DNA of 64,000 nt, taken from the NCBI GenBank assembly GCA_027886175.1, contig JAJNNQ010000075.1, positions 82,687,001 through 82,751,000 of the forward strand. Direction: 5' to 3'. Under the pieces are notes generated by a model. The model ran no database searches. It had not been told where the DNA came from and saw only the letters and a list, made by a program, of their open reading frames with translations. This document shows, piece after piece, positions 1-28,345 of this stretch. The stretch's first letter is position 1. Every line of letters starts with the position of its first letter. This stretch comes from Phylloscopus collybita. Its lineage: Eukaryota > Chordata > Aves > Passeriformes > Phylloscopidae. The translations under genes were made by a program, and so were the position numbers.

Positions 1-117
1 TATTTCCTTACATTGGCTGTACTCCAAGCTTACACTAGCACTAAACAGCAAAACTCAAAAGTAGCTTTTAACATTGTTTATGCTGAATGTGCAATTTGAA
101 GGGTTTGGACTTCTTAA

Positions 118-15830
<15,713 letters not shown>

Positions 15831-17371
15831 AACAAGTAAACATTGCCTACTTAAACTGAAGCTTGGGAAATTGGGGGAAGGTGTGTGTGGGAGGGGGAGG
15901 TTGGTCTTGTGTTTTGGGACATTCCCGGTTTTATATTCTTTTGGAATTTTTCATTGCTTTTGCACCTCTGTTCCGTACAAAAGAAGAAAGCTGAGTCCCT
16001 GGTCTCCTCCTGGTTCTACAAGAGGCTTGCGTAATGCATGTAATTCACACACACAGCCAAACAATCAGACAGAGCATTCGAACCATGCTTTTGCACTGAA
16101 GACTTGAGACATGTGCAATGTTTACTGCAGTTTAAAAAAACAAAATAAATTCCTCTGACCTCTGACATCACTGGTGGAGCAGCCATATGGTGAAAGAAGA
16201 AACTTGGTCATGTTCCCCACCACAATCTTCTTCCCTCCCTCCCTGTTCTCCTTATGCTGCTGTTTTCTTTTCTTTCCCTGGTTGTCCACGTGGACTCGTT
16301 GGACTTGCATGAGTGTTTAGCAGTTCATACAGACCCTGCCCTAAATTTAATGCTCATGAAATTAAATTGAGGGGAGATGTTCAAACATCCTATTAGCAGA
16401 GTCCAAAGGAAAACATGATACTGTATGTGTATTATACCTGATAATAATACAGATACGCAGCTCTCGAGGGGCCCAAACAAATGAAAATACATAGAGCAGG
16501 AAGGGGCTGAAACTGTGTGGACTGGAACAGATTTAGATAAATGAAAGAGCTTAAATTGACAGATTTTTCTTCCCTTGTAGCTTTTTAGCCTGTATGTTCA
16601 GCAACAAAGGTGAAAAAAATGGTATGAATGTTGTACTCAGTGTGTTTGCATTTGTAATGAAAGTTGACAGCATTTTTTCCTTTTTTAAAGCTATTCTACA
16701 TCGTGTCAACACAGAATGAACATTACTTGATTGAATATTTTTTTCCTAAACTATTACAGTGTTGCATTGTACTTAGAATGTAAATGTTTTATTTCAAACT
16801 GAACAAAAGCTATGGTTTTCTACAAAATAGTCAGGTATTAGTATTAGAACCTGTCTACCAAATAGAAAAGTCACTATTTTATAACAATTTACCACTATGC
16901 GTAATTACGGTATAATGTGAAAGACTGAAATGAGTGTTAAGATGGTATTAAACATGTCAGTATCATGAGTAAGTAAGTTTAATGCTGCTGTATTTTTTAT
17001 TTTATTTTTAAAAGCCAATATATGTACTAAATTGCTTCCAGGTAATATTTGATTTCCTAAAGTGCACTGAGGTTATCTGGAAGACGAGTGTGTTTTTTGA
17101 CTGCTGCATTCAACACCGATGAACAACTACCACTGTATATCCATAGGGTTTGGCATTCCTCACAGTTCATGGCAGAAATGTTTTTTTCTTAAAATCAGAC
17201 CCAGTGTCCAGTAGAGGGATGAAATAAAAATCAATCTTTGGTTCAACCGTCTAATAAATTGCTAAACAAACAAAAAACTTGAAGAAAAAAAAAAAAGCTT
17301 GATTACTACATTTCTTCATAGGTAGCATTTATATTTATAGCACCAGTGTACATTTTGAAACTTTTTTCTTC

Positions 17372-17399
17372 GGGGGGGGGTGGTGGGGAAGGGGAGGGA
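17372..17399 (+). promoter_or_regulatory. Potential G-quadruplex in ZCCHC2 3'UTR
   Basis: A run of nine G followed by GGGG, GGGG and GGG with loops of one to four bases fits the four-tract quadruplex pattern. It lies on the mRNA-sense strand. Confidence 0.55.
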
Positions 17400-17625
17400 G
17401 GTAGATGAAAGCTTTAATTTAAAAAAAAAAAAAAAAAAGTTTAAGTAGTAAATGAAAATTATTTTGATTAAAATTTTTATTTGATCTGGGTATTTTTGGA
17501 CCACTTGAAATGAATGAACTGCGTTTGAGTTGAAGTGAGGGTGTTAAACCACCAATGGACTTGTATTGTGAATTACCTGCCAGTTGTACTTTATGGAACT
17601 TATTTTATGATTTAAAATACTGTAC

Positions 17626-17633
17626 TGTAAATA
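17626..17633 (+). promoter_or_regulatory. Pumilio response element
   Basis: TGTAAATA matches the TGTANATA consensus bound by Pumilio proteins and lies about 130 bases before the last poly(A) signal. Such octamers occur by chance in AT-rich DNA, so occupancy is unproven. Confidence 0.35.
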
Positions 17634-17762
17634 GGAGGTATGTTACCTTCTCTTTATTTGTATGTTTACCATATACTTTGATATTTGAAATGTACTGGAA
17701 AGGTCACTTATATTTCTAGAAGAGATTGGATTTTATGCAACCTTTTTCCTTGAATTAACAGC

Positions 17763-17768
17763 AATAAA
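17763..17768 (+). terminator. ZCCHC2: ZCCHC2 poly(A) signal
   Basis: AATAAA is followed by an A-rich stretch and then T/GT-rich sequence ('tgtacctgtttgcatgtact') that could serve as the downstream element. This is the last strong signal before sequence without further 3'UTR character. Confidence 0.75.
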
Positions 17769-17790
17769 AAAAAGAAAAAAATGTACCTGT

Positions 17791-20007
17791 TTGCATGTAC
17801 TGTCCTTTATCACTGAGAATGATGAATCACTGCTGCTGGGTATAGGGGTGGGATCATGGACGGTTTTGGCAAGCTACCATTTTGGTTAGAATTTGTCACT
17901 TTTGGGACAAAGCCAAGAGAGTATTTGACTTAAACTGAGGTCAGTCTCATGTCTGAAGTCAAGATACTGTATCTCAATTTAAACTTCTTTAACATATAGG
18001 AGATCTCCTGGTAGAAATAGGGTGTCCTTGTGTGATAGACCCAGGACTTGGACTTCAGCCCTTTCAGAACAGGTAAGCCTATCCTAACCTGATGGCTCCT
18101 GGATTTGGGCTAAAACCCAAGTTAAACATGCTTTTTTTTCTGCCATACAAATAATGTGTGTCATAGTCATGTAGTGACCAGAAAGTGAGATCTTCTATTT
18201 CTAAAATGAATGGAAGGGCAACAGGAGTTGCTGCAAGTAGGGAAGAAGCTTAGAAGATTTACCTGATTGCAGGGCAGTTGAAGAGTCTGATGGGAATGCA
18301 GTGTCTGGATGTGCTTGGGTTGTACTTGGGAAGAGAAGGGTTCTGAGGACACCCATCTTGCTCTGCTGTAAAGACTGCTTCTAGTCCCTACGCTTAGCTG
18401 CAGTTTATCTGTGGAGCCAGGGGCCACAGACTGTCTTGGATTTTTATCCCAGATTGTTACTCCCCAGAACAACCTACTTCTGGGAAACCAATTCAGGTGA
18501 TGAGGCTGAAAGCTGCCCATGAACCCAACCTTTCTTTTCAGGACAATTCCCCTAATCGTGGTGGGGTGTTGAACCCAGGAGTCACACAGACTTCCATTGC
18601 TTCCATTGCTGCAAGTGCCCCGTGTCCCTTCCCTGGACTCAAGGGAGTGCAAACACCTGTCCAAGGAGTTTGTAAATTGTGATGCTACTCTGAAAATAGC
18701 ATCTGTTACTTACAGTGCCATCTTGAGTTGCTGGTACACTCGTTTGTCTCTGTGCTGCAAGCAGCCTGACTTGGCCAGATCCTGGCTGGGCTCAATTCAG
18801 AAGTGTAAGAACACGTACCCTGTGCCACAGCAAACAGCAGAAACACCTCATGCTTCTGGTGCTTGTTTTGGTGGAGAGCTGACTCTACTCGTACCTGGCT
18901 GTCCTCTCTGGCTGCACCACTCCTGTCTGTGCAATCAGATTGCACTCCAGCTGCAGCTCCAGTGATTCTCTCTCCCACTGATTGCCTTGGAAGCTGCTGA
19001 ATGCCTGAAAAATAAATGAGAAAGTCCCACTAGCTGGTTGGCCTGAGCAGCTATCCAGGCTGTCCAGGAGTGACTAAGAGACCGTAGGATGGCAAGGATG
19101 CCCTAGTGCCTAGGTCTTGGCTTAGTTGATACTGCTGGAGAGGTGAAGGAACGGAGTGTTGTGCCAAGGCAGAGGGGAAGTAAAAGGGTGGGGAAAGGTA
19201 CATTGAGAACTGCAGAACTTGACCAGTGCCAAGCTACTTCAGTTTTAGAGAGGTGGAAGTACTACGGTAGTTTGTTTCAGCTTTGCTCATGTGAGCCTCT
19301 GGAGGTGTGCTGGCCTGGACCTCCTGAGGCTGCTCTCCTGAAATAAGTTTGCCTAAATTCTGAGTGCAGAAAAAATCAGCTTTGGGCAACAGAGCTCCCT
19401 ACTCAGGGCTGGTAAGTGCAGCTGCTGGAGTCAGGCACAATATATATGTACTGGCCACATGGGACTGCCTTTGTGCTTGGGGGGAAGGCTGTGCCTGAAG
19501 GCACAGTCGTGAGTTTGTACTATAGCTCAAGTGCTGTCTCAGTTTTGTGGAACTAACCCATAGGCCTGTGCTCCTTGCGTGAGGGAGGAAGGAAAAGCAC
19601 ATCTCGGAGCATTATGCCAAGGGAGCACGTTGCCTCTCTGCCCATGACTGCATTCCTTGACCACTGATCGGAGCAGAGAAGCAGGGTTCTCGTTTTGGAC
19701 CAGCTTTTGAGCTGAGAGAGCAGACAGAGCCAAATTAAACTGTACATTGTGGTAGGTGAGAGATCAGAATGTATGAACACCTGTATTTGGTCCAGCTGAA
19801 AGGCCACCTATGCCTACAGCCTCTCACCAGCACTGATCAATAGCAGGTATTTCAGAAGAAAGTACTTCTAATACAAAAAAAAGAAAGACAAGTGATAATT
19901 ATGGTAAACGTTGCCTAGCAAAATAACGAGTGTCAGGTTCATCCTCACAATAGGTGGCAGCATAACTCCACCAGTGGAATATATGGGAACTTCTGAGGTA
20001 CCGTGTA
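17791..20007. other. Intergenic, no gene recognised
   Basis: No repeat, exon or RNA gene was recognised. The largest ORF (18167-18664, - strand, 165 codons) has no domain, no signal and no repeat-derived protein features, and I regard it as chance. Confidence 0.6.
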
Positions 20008-20130
20008 AGATCACAGAAATCACAGAATTTTCTGAGTTGGAAGGGTCCCACAAGGGTCATGGCATCCAGCTCTTAAGTAATCAAACCCCCATGACCTTGG
20101 TGTTATTGGCACCATGCTTTAACAACTGAG
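20008..20130 (-). repeat. CR1 LINE 3' fragment
   Basis: 'gatcacagaaatcacagaa' then 'tctgagttggaagggtccc' is the reverse complement of a CR1 3' end. The piece is short and 5'-truncated. Confidence 0.75.
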
Positions 20131-20284
20131 ATTATCTCAGATGCTTCAGTTTAACTTGGTTTTAGCATCTTTGTGCCATCTAGGTAAGCTTTGACGTGTG
20201 ATTCTGTGGTGCTTGTTTCTGCTGAGTGCTCATGTTTATATATTTTCTCACATGATGAGCATACTACTTGTTACTTTTCAAAAA

Positions 20285-20805
20285 AATAAACCTGGTGTGG
20301 CCAGCAGATTGAGGGAGGTGATTCTTCCCCTCTACTCCTCTGGTGAGATCCCAACTAGAGCACTGTGTCCAGCTCTGGGACAGCTCCTTAACTTAAGAAG
20401 GATGTAGACCTACTAGCGTGAGTCCAGAGAAGAGCCACGAAGCACCTCTCCTATGAGGAAAGGCTGGAAAAGCTGGGGTGTTCAGTCTGGAGAAAAGAAG
20501 GCTCTGGGGAGACCTTATTGTGGCCTCTGATACTTAAAGGGTGCCTACCATGAAGGCAGTTTAAACTAAATGAAGGATGATTTAGATTAGATATTAGAAA
20601 GCAATTCTTTACTCTATGGGTGGTAAAACACTGGCATGGGATGCCCAGAGAGGAGGTAGGTGCCCCATCCCAGGAAATATTCAAAGTCAGTTTGGGTGGG
20701 GCTCTGAGCAACTTGTTCTAGTGGAAGGAGTCCCTGCTCATTGCAGGGAGGTTGGACAAGATGACCTTTAAAGGTCCCTGCCAACCCAAACCAGAGCTAA
20801 AATAG
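20285..20805 (+). repeat. CR1 LINE 3' region, about 0.5 kb
   Basis: In order: 'ctgtgtccagctctgggac', 'agtccagagaagagccacga', 'gatttagattagatattag', 'gcaattctttact', 'atgcccagagaggaggt', 'agcaacttgttctagtgga' and 'ggtccctgccaacccaaacc'. These are the successive landmarks of a CR1 3' region in sense orientation. It carries no intact reverse transcriptase. With the antisense copy at 20008-20130 it forms an inverted pair about 150 bp apart. Confidence 0.92.
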
Positions 20806-23800
20806 CCCAGGTGTCGTAAGGAATACTGAAGACACAGAGAATTGCAGCCAGATGTGAAAGCTGTGTCTTAAGAACTGCTGAGGATTAAAATGGTTCTAGA
20901 GACTTGCATTCATACAATGAGAATTGCTTTCTGAGCACTGTGAAGCTTTTTATTTTATTTTTTTTTCTGGGAGTAATTCCTGAGGCAGTCTGGTTATCTT
21001 TGAGGATAACTTACTTATCTCTCTCTACTTAGCCTGAAGGTCCACAGATCAGACATTTATCTGGAGTATCTCATGCTCGGGAACATTTTGCCCAAGAGAC
21101 AGAACATAATAAAACTATTATTTTTAATATTGATATGTGTTCCCTGACTGGTGTACAGGGTCACTGTAATATGAATGAGTCAATAACACAAGGTACAAAA
21201 GCACAGGCTGAAAAAAAGTCCTGAACTTGGTAAAAGGAAAGCTGTATCTTAACCACTAGTACATTCATCTTAGAACTTGCCTCTGATCTAAAATGTCCAT
21301 TTTTTATTGACTTTTAAAGTATGCTTTTTTTCCTGAGGCAGAGGATGCTGAAGATGGATACAAAGATAAGAATTAATTCCTACCAATGGTCATTGGTGTG
21401 ACTACAGAAAGATAGGGATTGTTGCATTAAAAACTTACTTGCCACTTAGCTTTGGTATTAAGATACTGCTTAGGAACTTCTTAGAAAAAAAAAATGATGT
21501 GGTACATAATAAAATACAATTTATATAATAAAATATGACATTGAAATAGTCCTGTTTTACATCATTTGTAGTTCGATGCCATTTCAATATCTTCAGATTT
21601 TTTTCTTGTTTTGACCAAAACTAAGATTTGAAACTGATGGCATGTCTAGGCTGAGTAAATATAATATATAAAAGTAATTGTGTTGCTATCAGAATGCTCC
21701 TTTCCTTTCTTTAAAATGTTTTTCACAGGATATGTACATGCCCCAGCAAAGAGCAGACAGCTTAGCAGTCGAGACTTCTGGGTGGGAACATCATGGGACT
21801 TATTTTAATTGCTCCTTTAAGACCAGGTTGTCTGTGAGGTACATCTTGACAAGGACTCCTGGGTATTTCAGACCAGGCATGTAAATCCTGGCCTCTGTCA
21901 GTGTACAAAATAAAGATCACAGATGAAAAGAGCAATAACATGAGGAGAGGAGGGCAGGGGAAAGCAACAGCAGCACCAAAAAAAAATAGGAACAGGCATT
22001 GGGGTGAGACAATTTCCACACATCACTTGATTCCTTACCGCAGCTCAGATCAATTTCATAGCACTGAACTTCAAAGAGAAACTGCATCAGTTTGGTACAA
22101 AACCAGCTGAATTCTGCATGTCACCACAGCACAGTTGGCCAGATCAGAGACATAGCGAAAAAGATGAGCCCTTCCAGCCATCTGCATAGGGCTGAGTTAT
22201 GTGGACATGGGACAGAGTAGAACAATTCAAAACCTTACAGTGTTCATCTTTGTTATGGCTACAGAGAGCTAAGACACCTTCTGGGTGTTGTCTCCCTTGG
22301 ACTTTTTTTTTTTTTTTTCCGTTTCTCATTTATGTGTTTGCCAGTGGTTTTTTTCATCTCACTTTTGCCCTAGGTAGCCTTTCTAAGCCTCTTTTCCAGG
22401 TGTGCTAAAACCATGCACATGATGAAAGTGACAGAGACTCTAATGTTATGGTTCATGGCCTAAACGTTGTTATGAAGGACATGGAGGGCCATTTGAAATG
22501 CTTTAATCTGTGCTAGGGAAACTCCCAAATGATAGTACAACCTGCTAATTCAAAATACAAAAACCACTGCAAGAGGGTAGCTATCAGAGTCTGATCCTGT
22601 GCCAGTGCCTGCCATTGCAAAGGCAGCTAAATGGAAGCTGGGACTTTGCACTGCACACTGAAAACACATTTTTCTTCCTTTCTGAGGAAGGATATCTCAT
22701 TTCTAGCATGTTCTAAGTTGGAGGAGGCAAAGAACAGGATGTTAATTCAGAGTTAGACGGGAAAGCAAATGTGCTTGGATAACCGACAACTAAAGCTTGA
22801 TTCCCAAAGGCTGTCATGCCTCCAGCACAACTGGGGAGAGCAGCTGCCCTGAGGTGACAAAGCTGTCACTTCGTCCAAGCCAGAGATGTCTAGCCAAGTT
22901 GCTGGAGACTAACAACAGCACTTTCCTAAGTTTTGTTCTTGACTGTGGAAGGGAATATTATAATGTTTTTATTGCTGTCTATGGCCAGCAGGTTCCTGAT
23001 GCTGATGCCTGCATGGGACAACTGGTGGGAAGGTGCTGTGCTTCACTGCCCAGTGCAGACCTGGCAGGATCAGGGCACTCATGACCTCATCAGCACTCTG
23101 CCTTGGGGCTCAGGATGCAGGGACTGCTGCCCAAAACCTGGCACAGGAACTTGAAGAAAGAGAATGCTGATGTTCCATTTCTGAAGCTTTTTCAGGCACC
23201 TGTGTGAGCCGTGTTTTTATTTGCACCAACAGCCCCATCAGCAGAGAAAGAGAAGCAGGAGGTGTTTAGTTCACTTCAGCAGGGACCATCCTGTGGCTTG
23301 TAAGTTACATCTCAACCAGCACTGAGCTGGTGATCTGCCCTCACCTGCCTGCTCTTTCCAGAGCACCTGGGACCCCCTCGGGCAGGGGGATGCCACCTCC
23401 TGGCCAGTGGCAGGTGACATGCACAGCACTTCAGAGCAGGTTTTGATTTGCACATGGGTGGGGGTGAGCATCCTGCTGCTCCTGCTGGCAGAGGAGCAGG
23501 TGCTGTGATCAGGAGCCACCGGGGGGACCATGACTGCCTGCTGGTGGTCTGTGCTGCAGAAGCTTCTCTTACAAACTTCGATTGTTTCTGCTTTTTGACC
23601 TGTTTATAAGCACCTAACCAGTGGTCTTCTTGCAAGCAAGGAGAGCCTGGGTTGGGATGCAGTAGGTCAAGCCAGCCTGACATTTTCAATTATGTGTATA
23701 GTCAGGCACAGTGTGGGCTCCTAGAAAGTTTAACCACTTATTTGGGCCCTTACTTTTTTAATTTCCCAAAAATGCCTTCTTATTAATGCCCTAAAGTTTC

Positions 23801-24229
23801 ATCTTCCAGTGCACATCTTTAACCAGTTTTAGACAACATCCATATTCAAAAGACCTTAGTGCTTCAGGCTTTCTCAGTCAGAGGGAAGGCAATGGGAGCC
23901 CTCTCCCCTCCCCACTGGGCATTGCCACTTGCCCTGTATTTTTCAGCCTTTTTTTTTGTTTGGAAATGTATCTAGTTTCCTTCTGAACTCTTTAAAGCTC
24001 CTTATTTCAATGACAGACATGTGTAACACATTCCATATGCTCTCTTCCCTTTGGTCCGTCAGCTCTTCCCGTCTGTCTCTGATGGAGGGACGTGCCAGGC
24101 TCCTCCTGTTGCCACTTAAAAGCTGGGAAGCGCCCTTGATTCTCTAATAAAATTAAAGAAAATTAATTTTGCTTCAAACGCTCTCCCTCTCACCGCACAC
24201 AGCCTTGCTTTGCTGTGCTTAGGTGTTTG
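20806..24229. other. Intergenic, no gene recognised
   Basis: AT-rich to about 22.5 kb, then more balanced. A T-run sits near 22303-22318. Several 60-125-codon ORFs on both strands overlap one another and lack protein features. Confidence 0.55.
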
Positions 24230-24800
24230 CATATTGTGCCGTATTGTTCCATCCGTGCCGGGGTATTATTTTTACAGCTGGCCGTGCTTTTGATACAGGG
24301 AAAGGTGCGAGTTTCCAGGCGGCAGAGGGAGGGCTGGATGGCGGGGCAGCCACGGCAGCGGCCCCAGTGGGAGCCGGGCCGCCCCAGAGCAGGGCACAGC
24401 GGGGCGGCTGCTCGGCAAAGCACCCGGGGAAAGCCAGCCCGGGCTGATGCAGAGCCAGCAGCGGGGCCTTGGCAGCACTAATGGGCCTTAATGAGCCCGC
24501 CCAGGCCTCCCCCGGGCCCGGCAGCCCCAGCTGAGCTCAGCCAGGCGCTTTGGTGCCGTCCATGTGCCTCATCCCGGCCAGGTGTTCCCAGGTGTTCCCA
24601 GGTGGGCCTCAGGCCCATGTTTTGGGTGCTTCCCTGTCCTGCTGCTCCTGCCTAGGCCTCGGGCCTGCCCCATGGCTGCTCTTGGTCTGGGGCTGTTGAT
24701 GGGCCTGTGTGCAGCTGCTGGCTCTGCTCGGGGGCTGTGGGGAGGCCGGGGTCCCTCTCCCTCCTGGGGCAGCCTCAGTGTCCTGCATCCCCCGGCAAGC
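24230..24800. other. CpG- and GC-rich intergenic patch
   Basis: GC content and CpG frequency rise sharply compared with the flanks, with segments such as 'gccgggccgccccagagcag' and 'cctcccccgggcccggcagc'. A 10-bp unit 'ggtgttccca' is repeated in tandem at 24581-24600. No exon was recognised. It could be an unannotated promoter, an enhancer or simply a GC-rich block. Confidence 0.5.
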
Positions 24801-27800
24801 ATCTCTTCGTCTGGGGTGAGCTCCCTTCTGCAGTGTGCTGTCTTAAAACCCCTCCCAGGTAAGTCAAGGTTTCCTTCTTACTGCTTCTGTATTGGCTGTG
24901 GACTGAAAAACAGCAGGGGGACATAAAACATAAGCATATCCACATAAAACAGCAGGTAAATGAAGGGTGGAGGTCACCCAATCTGCAGAGGGCGGAACAC
25001 AGATGGGGAGAGGGAAGAAAGGATGGAAAGACTCAGACTAAAATGTAACTAATAGAGTCATTCAGTATTGTTTCTTTAAGGCTGGTTCAGGTTCAAATTC
25101 AGTCCCAGGTACTCTGGAACTGATTTCTGCCATGCAACAAATGGCGAGCCAAAGGAACCTGGTGCGGCTGAGGTGGCTGGGACCCTCCAGCGAAGCAAGC
25201 GGGGCTTTGCAGGCACACTTCTGGACGAGTGCTCTTGCAGCAGTGTGGAAGCCATCAAACTGTGTGGTTACGGATTTCACTGCTCACTTGAGACCTATTA
25301 AAATAAGGTATTACATCGTGTGCCTGAGGCAGCAGGGACAGGTGAAAGAGGGCAGATTTGGCCTCAGACTGCAGTTGCCTTATCAAAGAAAGCAAAATAG
25401 ATTTCTCTAATTTACAGATACTGTAGTCTCAGCTAAAAACTCGCTTGTGCTTGTCAGCACTTGGGGTCTAAGATGTCACTTTTCCCTCCTGGGAAAAGGA
25501 GCAGCAATAATCCTGTGGTGCTGCCTCACAAATATGAATGCAAATGCATCCAGTGGCGGTTTGTTTATTTCCAGAGACGTTCTAATCCTGCAGGTTCCTT
25601 GTTGCCAGTCTAGGGCTTTGCCTGCCCTTTGTTTTATCTGTGGAGAGGAGAGTGATTCTGGCTGGGCTCTCACCAGTTGGGTGTGCAATAGCACCTGTGA
25701 GGAACAGCCTGGGCCCAGCTGGGCACACTTACCCAAACGAAAAAAAAAGGTCATTTTCCCCTTCATCTCCACTTCCATTGTGCTGCCTCTGTTGGGTCTC
25801 ACCTCATTTTTGACCACAAACCATACTGTGCTACCACTTCCCATGTTCTTGCCTCACTTCTCTCACAGGGATCAGCCACAAAATCCCTTCCAGGCCTGCT
25901 GCTGGGTGAGTTGGACAATACTTTCTCTTCCCTGGTTATGCCATTTTCCTGCGGTTTCCCTCCATTCCATCTCTCTGTGAGTCTCACATGCTGCTGTTTG
26001 TCTGCCTCAATATGTCCACAATGACCTTGCTCCATCCTTTTGTTTCGGGTTTCACTGGCTGTAAGTTATTTCACTTTTAATTAGTTTATGTATTTTCTTT
26101 CTGTGTTGTTTATTATAGCATCATGTTCTGTTTGGATAATGTCATGTTTCGGCTCAAAGGGCTTTAAAAGTTCAGAAAGTTTAGTTGGAGACAAACTCTC
26201 TCTCCAGATTCAGTTTCTTCTGAGCATCAAGCAGATTGCCCTTGTCTTCACACCCATGGGGAGCATCAGCTGCAGTGGGGAGACAAGGTCTGCCTGTGTC
26301 CAGGACATGGGGCATTGGACAGTCACTGTGGTTTCTGTCCCTTGTGGAATTTAAGTGGAAACTTGGGCAAAGGCAAGGTGGTCACTGGAGCTAAGTGGGC
26401 AGGAGGGTGGCTGAGCTCTAGACTAGCATGGCACACGGTGGAAGTGCCCATATGTTCTGGATCCTTCTGCTGCCCAAGGGCCAAAGCAGGGCTAAACTTG
26501 GCTGTGCTACAGCCCAGGAGAAGCACGAGGCTTGGACATGAGCACTGGTGGAAATCTCACCCAGCGCAGCAGGGGGACCTCAGTGGCTCAGCAGTGCTCT
26601 TGTCCTGCTTCCTCTGCCTGGAAACTGCCTTCTTGTCCTCCCTGAGGTACTTGGGGCATCTGCCTGGGCCAAAGGACCTCTGAAGCCACCACCAGCATTA
26701 GGGGGTGAGGCTGGCCTTCTCTGCCAGGCTTATCTCTTTTTTCCCTTTTAAACAAAACTACAGCTTGTGGTTTGAAGGTAGACTGAGAGTGCTTCTCTTT
26801 TCCTCTAAAAATTCACATCTTCCCTGTTCCTGCCTTCGAGGCTTTTGCTTGTGTCTCTCGATGATTCTTGTGGATCCCTTCCAGCTCAGAATATTCTGTG
26901 TCTCTAGCAGCTCCCAGTGAATGCTGGTGAGGTGGGAATGTCTCTTCATCTCCTGCCCCAACCCAGCCAGTGCTGCCGGGTCTTAGAGGTCTAATGACAG
27001 GCCTGTCATTCCCACCACTGATACAAATGTCCTTATTAAGCAGGCAAAGCAAGAACTATAGGACATTCCCCTTTGATGTTTATCATTGCAATTCTTTGAT
27101 AAGCTGCTGTCTCCTCCTGTCCTACTTAATGCTCTTTTATTGTTGTAGACAGGTGGCTGGATTAAGGTAGTCCAGGTATAGATGTCTAGCATCATTTGAG
27201 GAAACTTGGTACATCCCAGCAGGCCTTCAGCTGCCTCTCCAGGCATGTGGATGTCTCCTGTATGTCTTGAACCTTATTTCCTATCTCTGCATTGCTGCCA
27301 CAAGTAGCTGTGGATGGCTCTGGTGGCAGTGAGAGACCCAGGGGCAGGCAGCTGAAGGAGGCCTTGCTGCATGCCCTTTACAAGGGGACCAGTGGGGAAA
27401 ACGATCAACTATCCACTGATTACTAATTTTATCTATTTTTATCAAATTTTCCCTCAGTTGTTCACCTACAAATGGAATTGCATCCAAATGGAGGCACACC
27501 TGCTGGAGTCTGATAGCTGAACTTGATACCACTGCTTCTGATGGGGCTCCTGTCTGCCTCTGGTGCTGTGCACTCCCCTTCTCTTTCTAGCACTTTCTCC
27601 TTTGCTCTAGACATGTTCCTGAAGAAAGGGTGAATGCAGCCATATGCATCATTCCCTGTCCTGCTCAGAGGGAAAGCTGTCCTGTTCTCCCAGTATCCAG
27701 CTGTGGGGATGTTTGTGGCATGGGGCTTTTTTCCTTCTCCTTCTGTGTTTACAGACCACGGCTCAAGGAGGTAGCTACACCATGTAGACAGGTTTTAGCA

Positions 27801-28089
27801 TTCAAGTTATCTGAGCACTTAAGAATTCTCTTTGTAACAACTTCCATGGCTCCATGAGGCACAGAGATACTTTTGTCCCCCATCGCACTGATTATAAACA
27901 GCAGTGTGAAGCTGAAAGCTTAAATCCTCTCCTCTGCAGCAGGCATTTGCTCTGGGAGAGAAGTGTTCAGCTGGTGTCAGGAGCCCAGGGTTACCTCCAT
28001 GCTCCTGAGTCTGGCATGTCTGATGGCTGTGGGATGGGGCTCACAGCAGAGCTCGGCTGCATGTGGCTGACCCCTCTGCCCCAAGGTAC
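24801..28089. other. Intergenic, no gene recognised
   Basis: Balanced base composition and no recognisable repeat. The ORF at 25447-25980 (177 codons) is the longest in this stretch. It is Cys/Leu/Ser-rich with no coherent domain and has an overlapping ORF on the opposite strand, so I treat it as noncoding. Confidence 0.55.
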
Positions 28090-28345
28090 ATGAGAAAGAC
28101 TTGTGGGGGATGTGATGGTGGGCCACAGTGATCATGAAATGATTGACTTTGTTTCTCAGTGTGATGAGAAAAAAGGAGAGAGAAGCTGCCACCCTGGACT
28201 TCAGGAGAGCTAACTTTAAGCTATCTGGGAGCTGTTTAGCAGGGTACTCTGGGACTCTGTGTCTGAGGGCCTCAGAGTTCACAAGTGCAGGTCCATTTTT
28301 AAGAATGACTTTTCAGATGCACAGGATCAGGGAATTTCACTGTAC
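28090..28345 (+). repeat. CR1 LINE ORF2 fragment
   Basis: 'ggtgggccacagtgatcatg' followed by 'aaatgattgactttg' and 'accctggacttcaggagagc' matches the CR1 ORF2 stretch after the endonuclease domain in sense orientation. The frame is interrupted, so it is a dead fragment. Confidence 0.65.

Larger units (their letters stand above)
15831..17790 (+). other. ZCCHC2: ZCCHC2 3' untranslated region
   Basis: The sequence runs from the TGA to a poly(A) signal at 17763. It includes earlier AATAAA hexamers at 16144, 17223 and 17253, so shorter 3' ends are possible. It carries a G-rich run (17372-17399), a Pumilio-type element TGTAAATA (17626-17633), A-runs near 17422-17439, and clustered microRNA seed matches near 16090-16125. 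The 3' boundary is inferred from the last AATAAA and the GT-rich sequence after it; no cDNA was available. Confidence 0.75.

Noticed and set aside
18167..18664. 165-codon - strand ORF just downstream of ZCCHC2
   Set aside because: No domain, no similarity I recognise, biased toward Ser/Arg/His in a way typical of noncoding frames.
25447..25980. 177-codon + strand ORF in intergenic DNA
   Set aside because: No recognisable domain, no splice or promoter context, and an overlapping 122-codon ORF on the other strand. Length is compatible with chance in this balanced-composition stretch.
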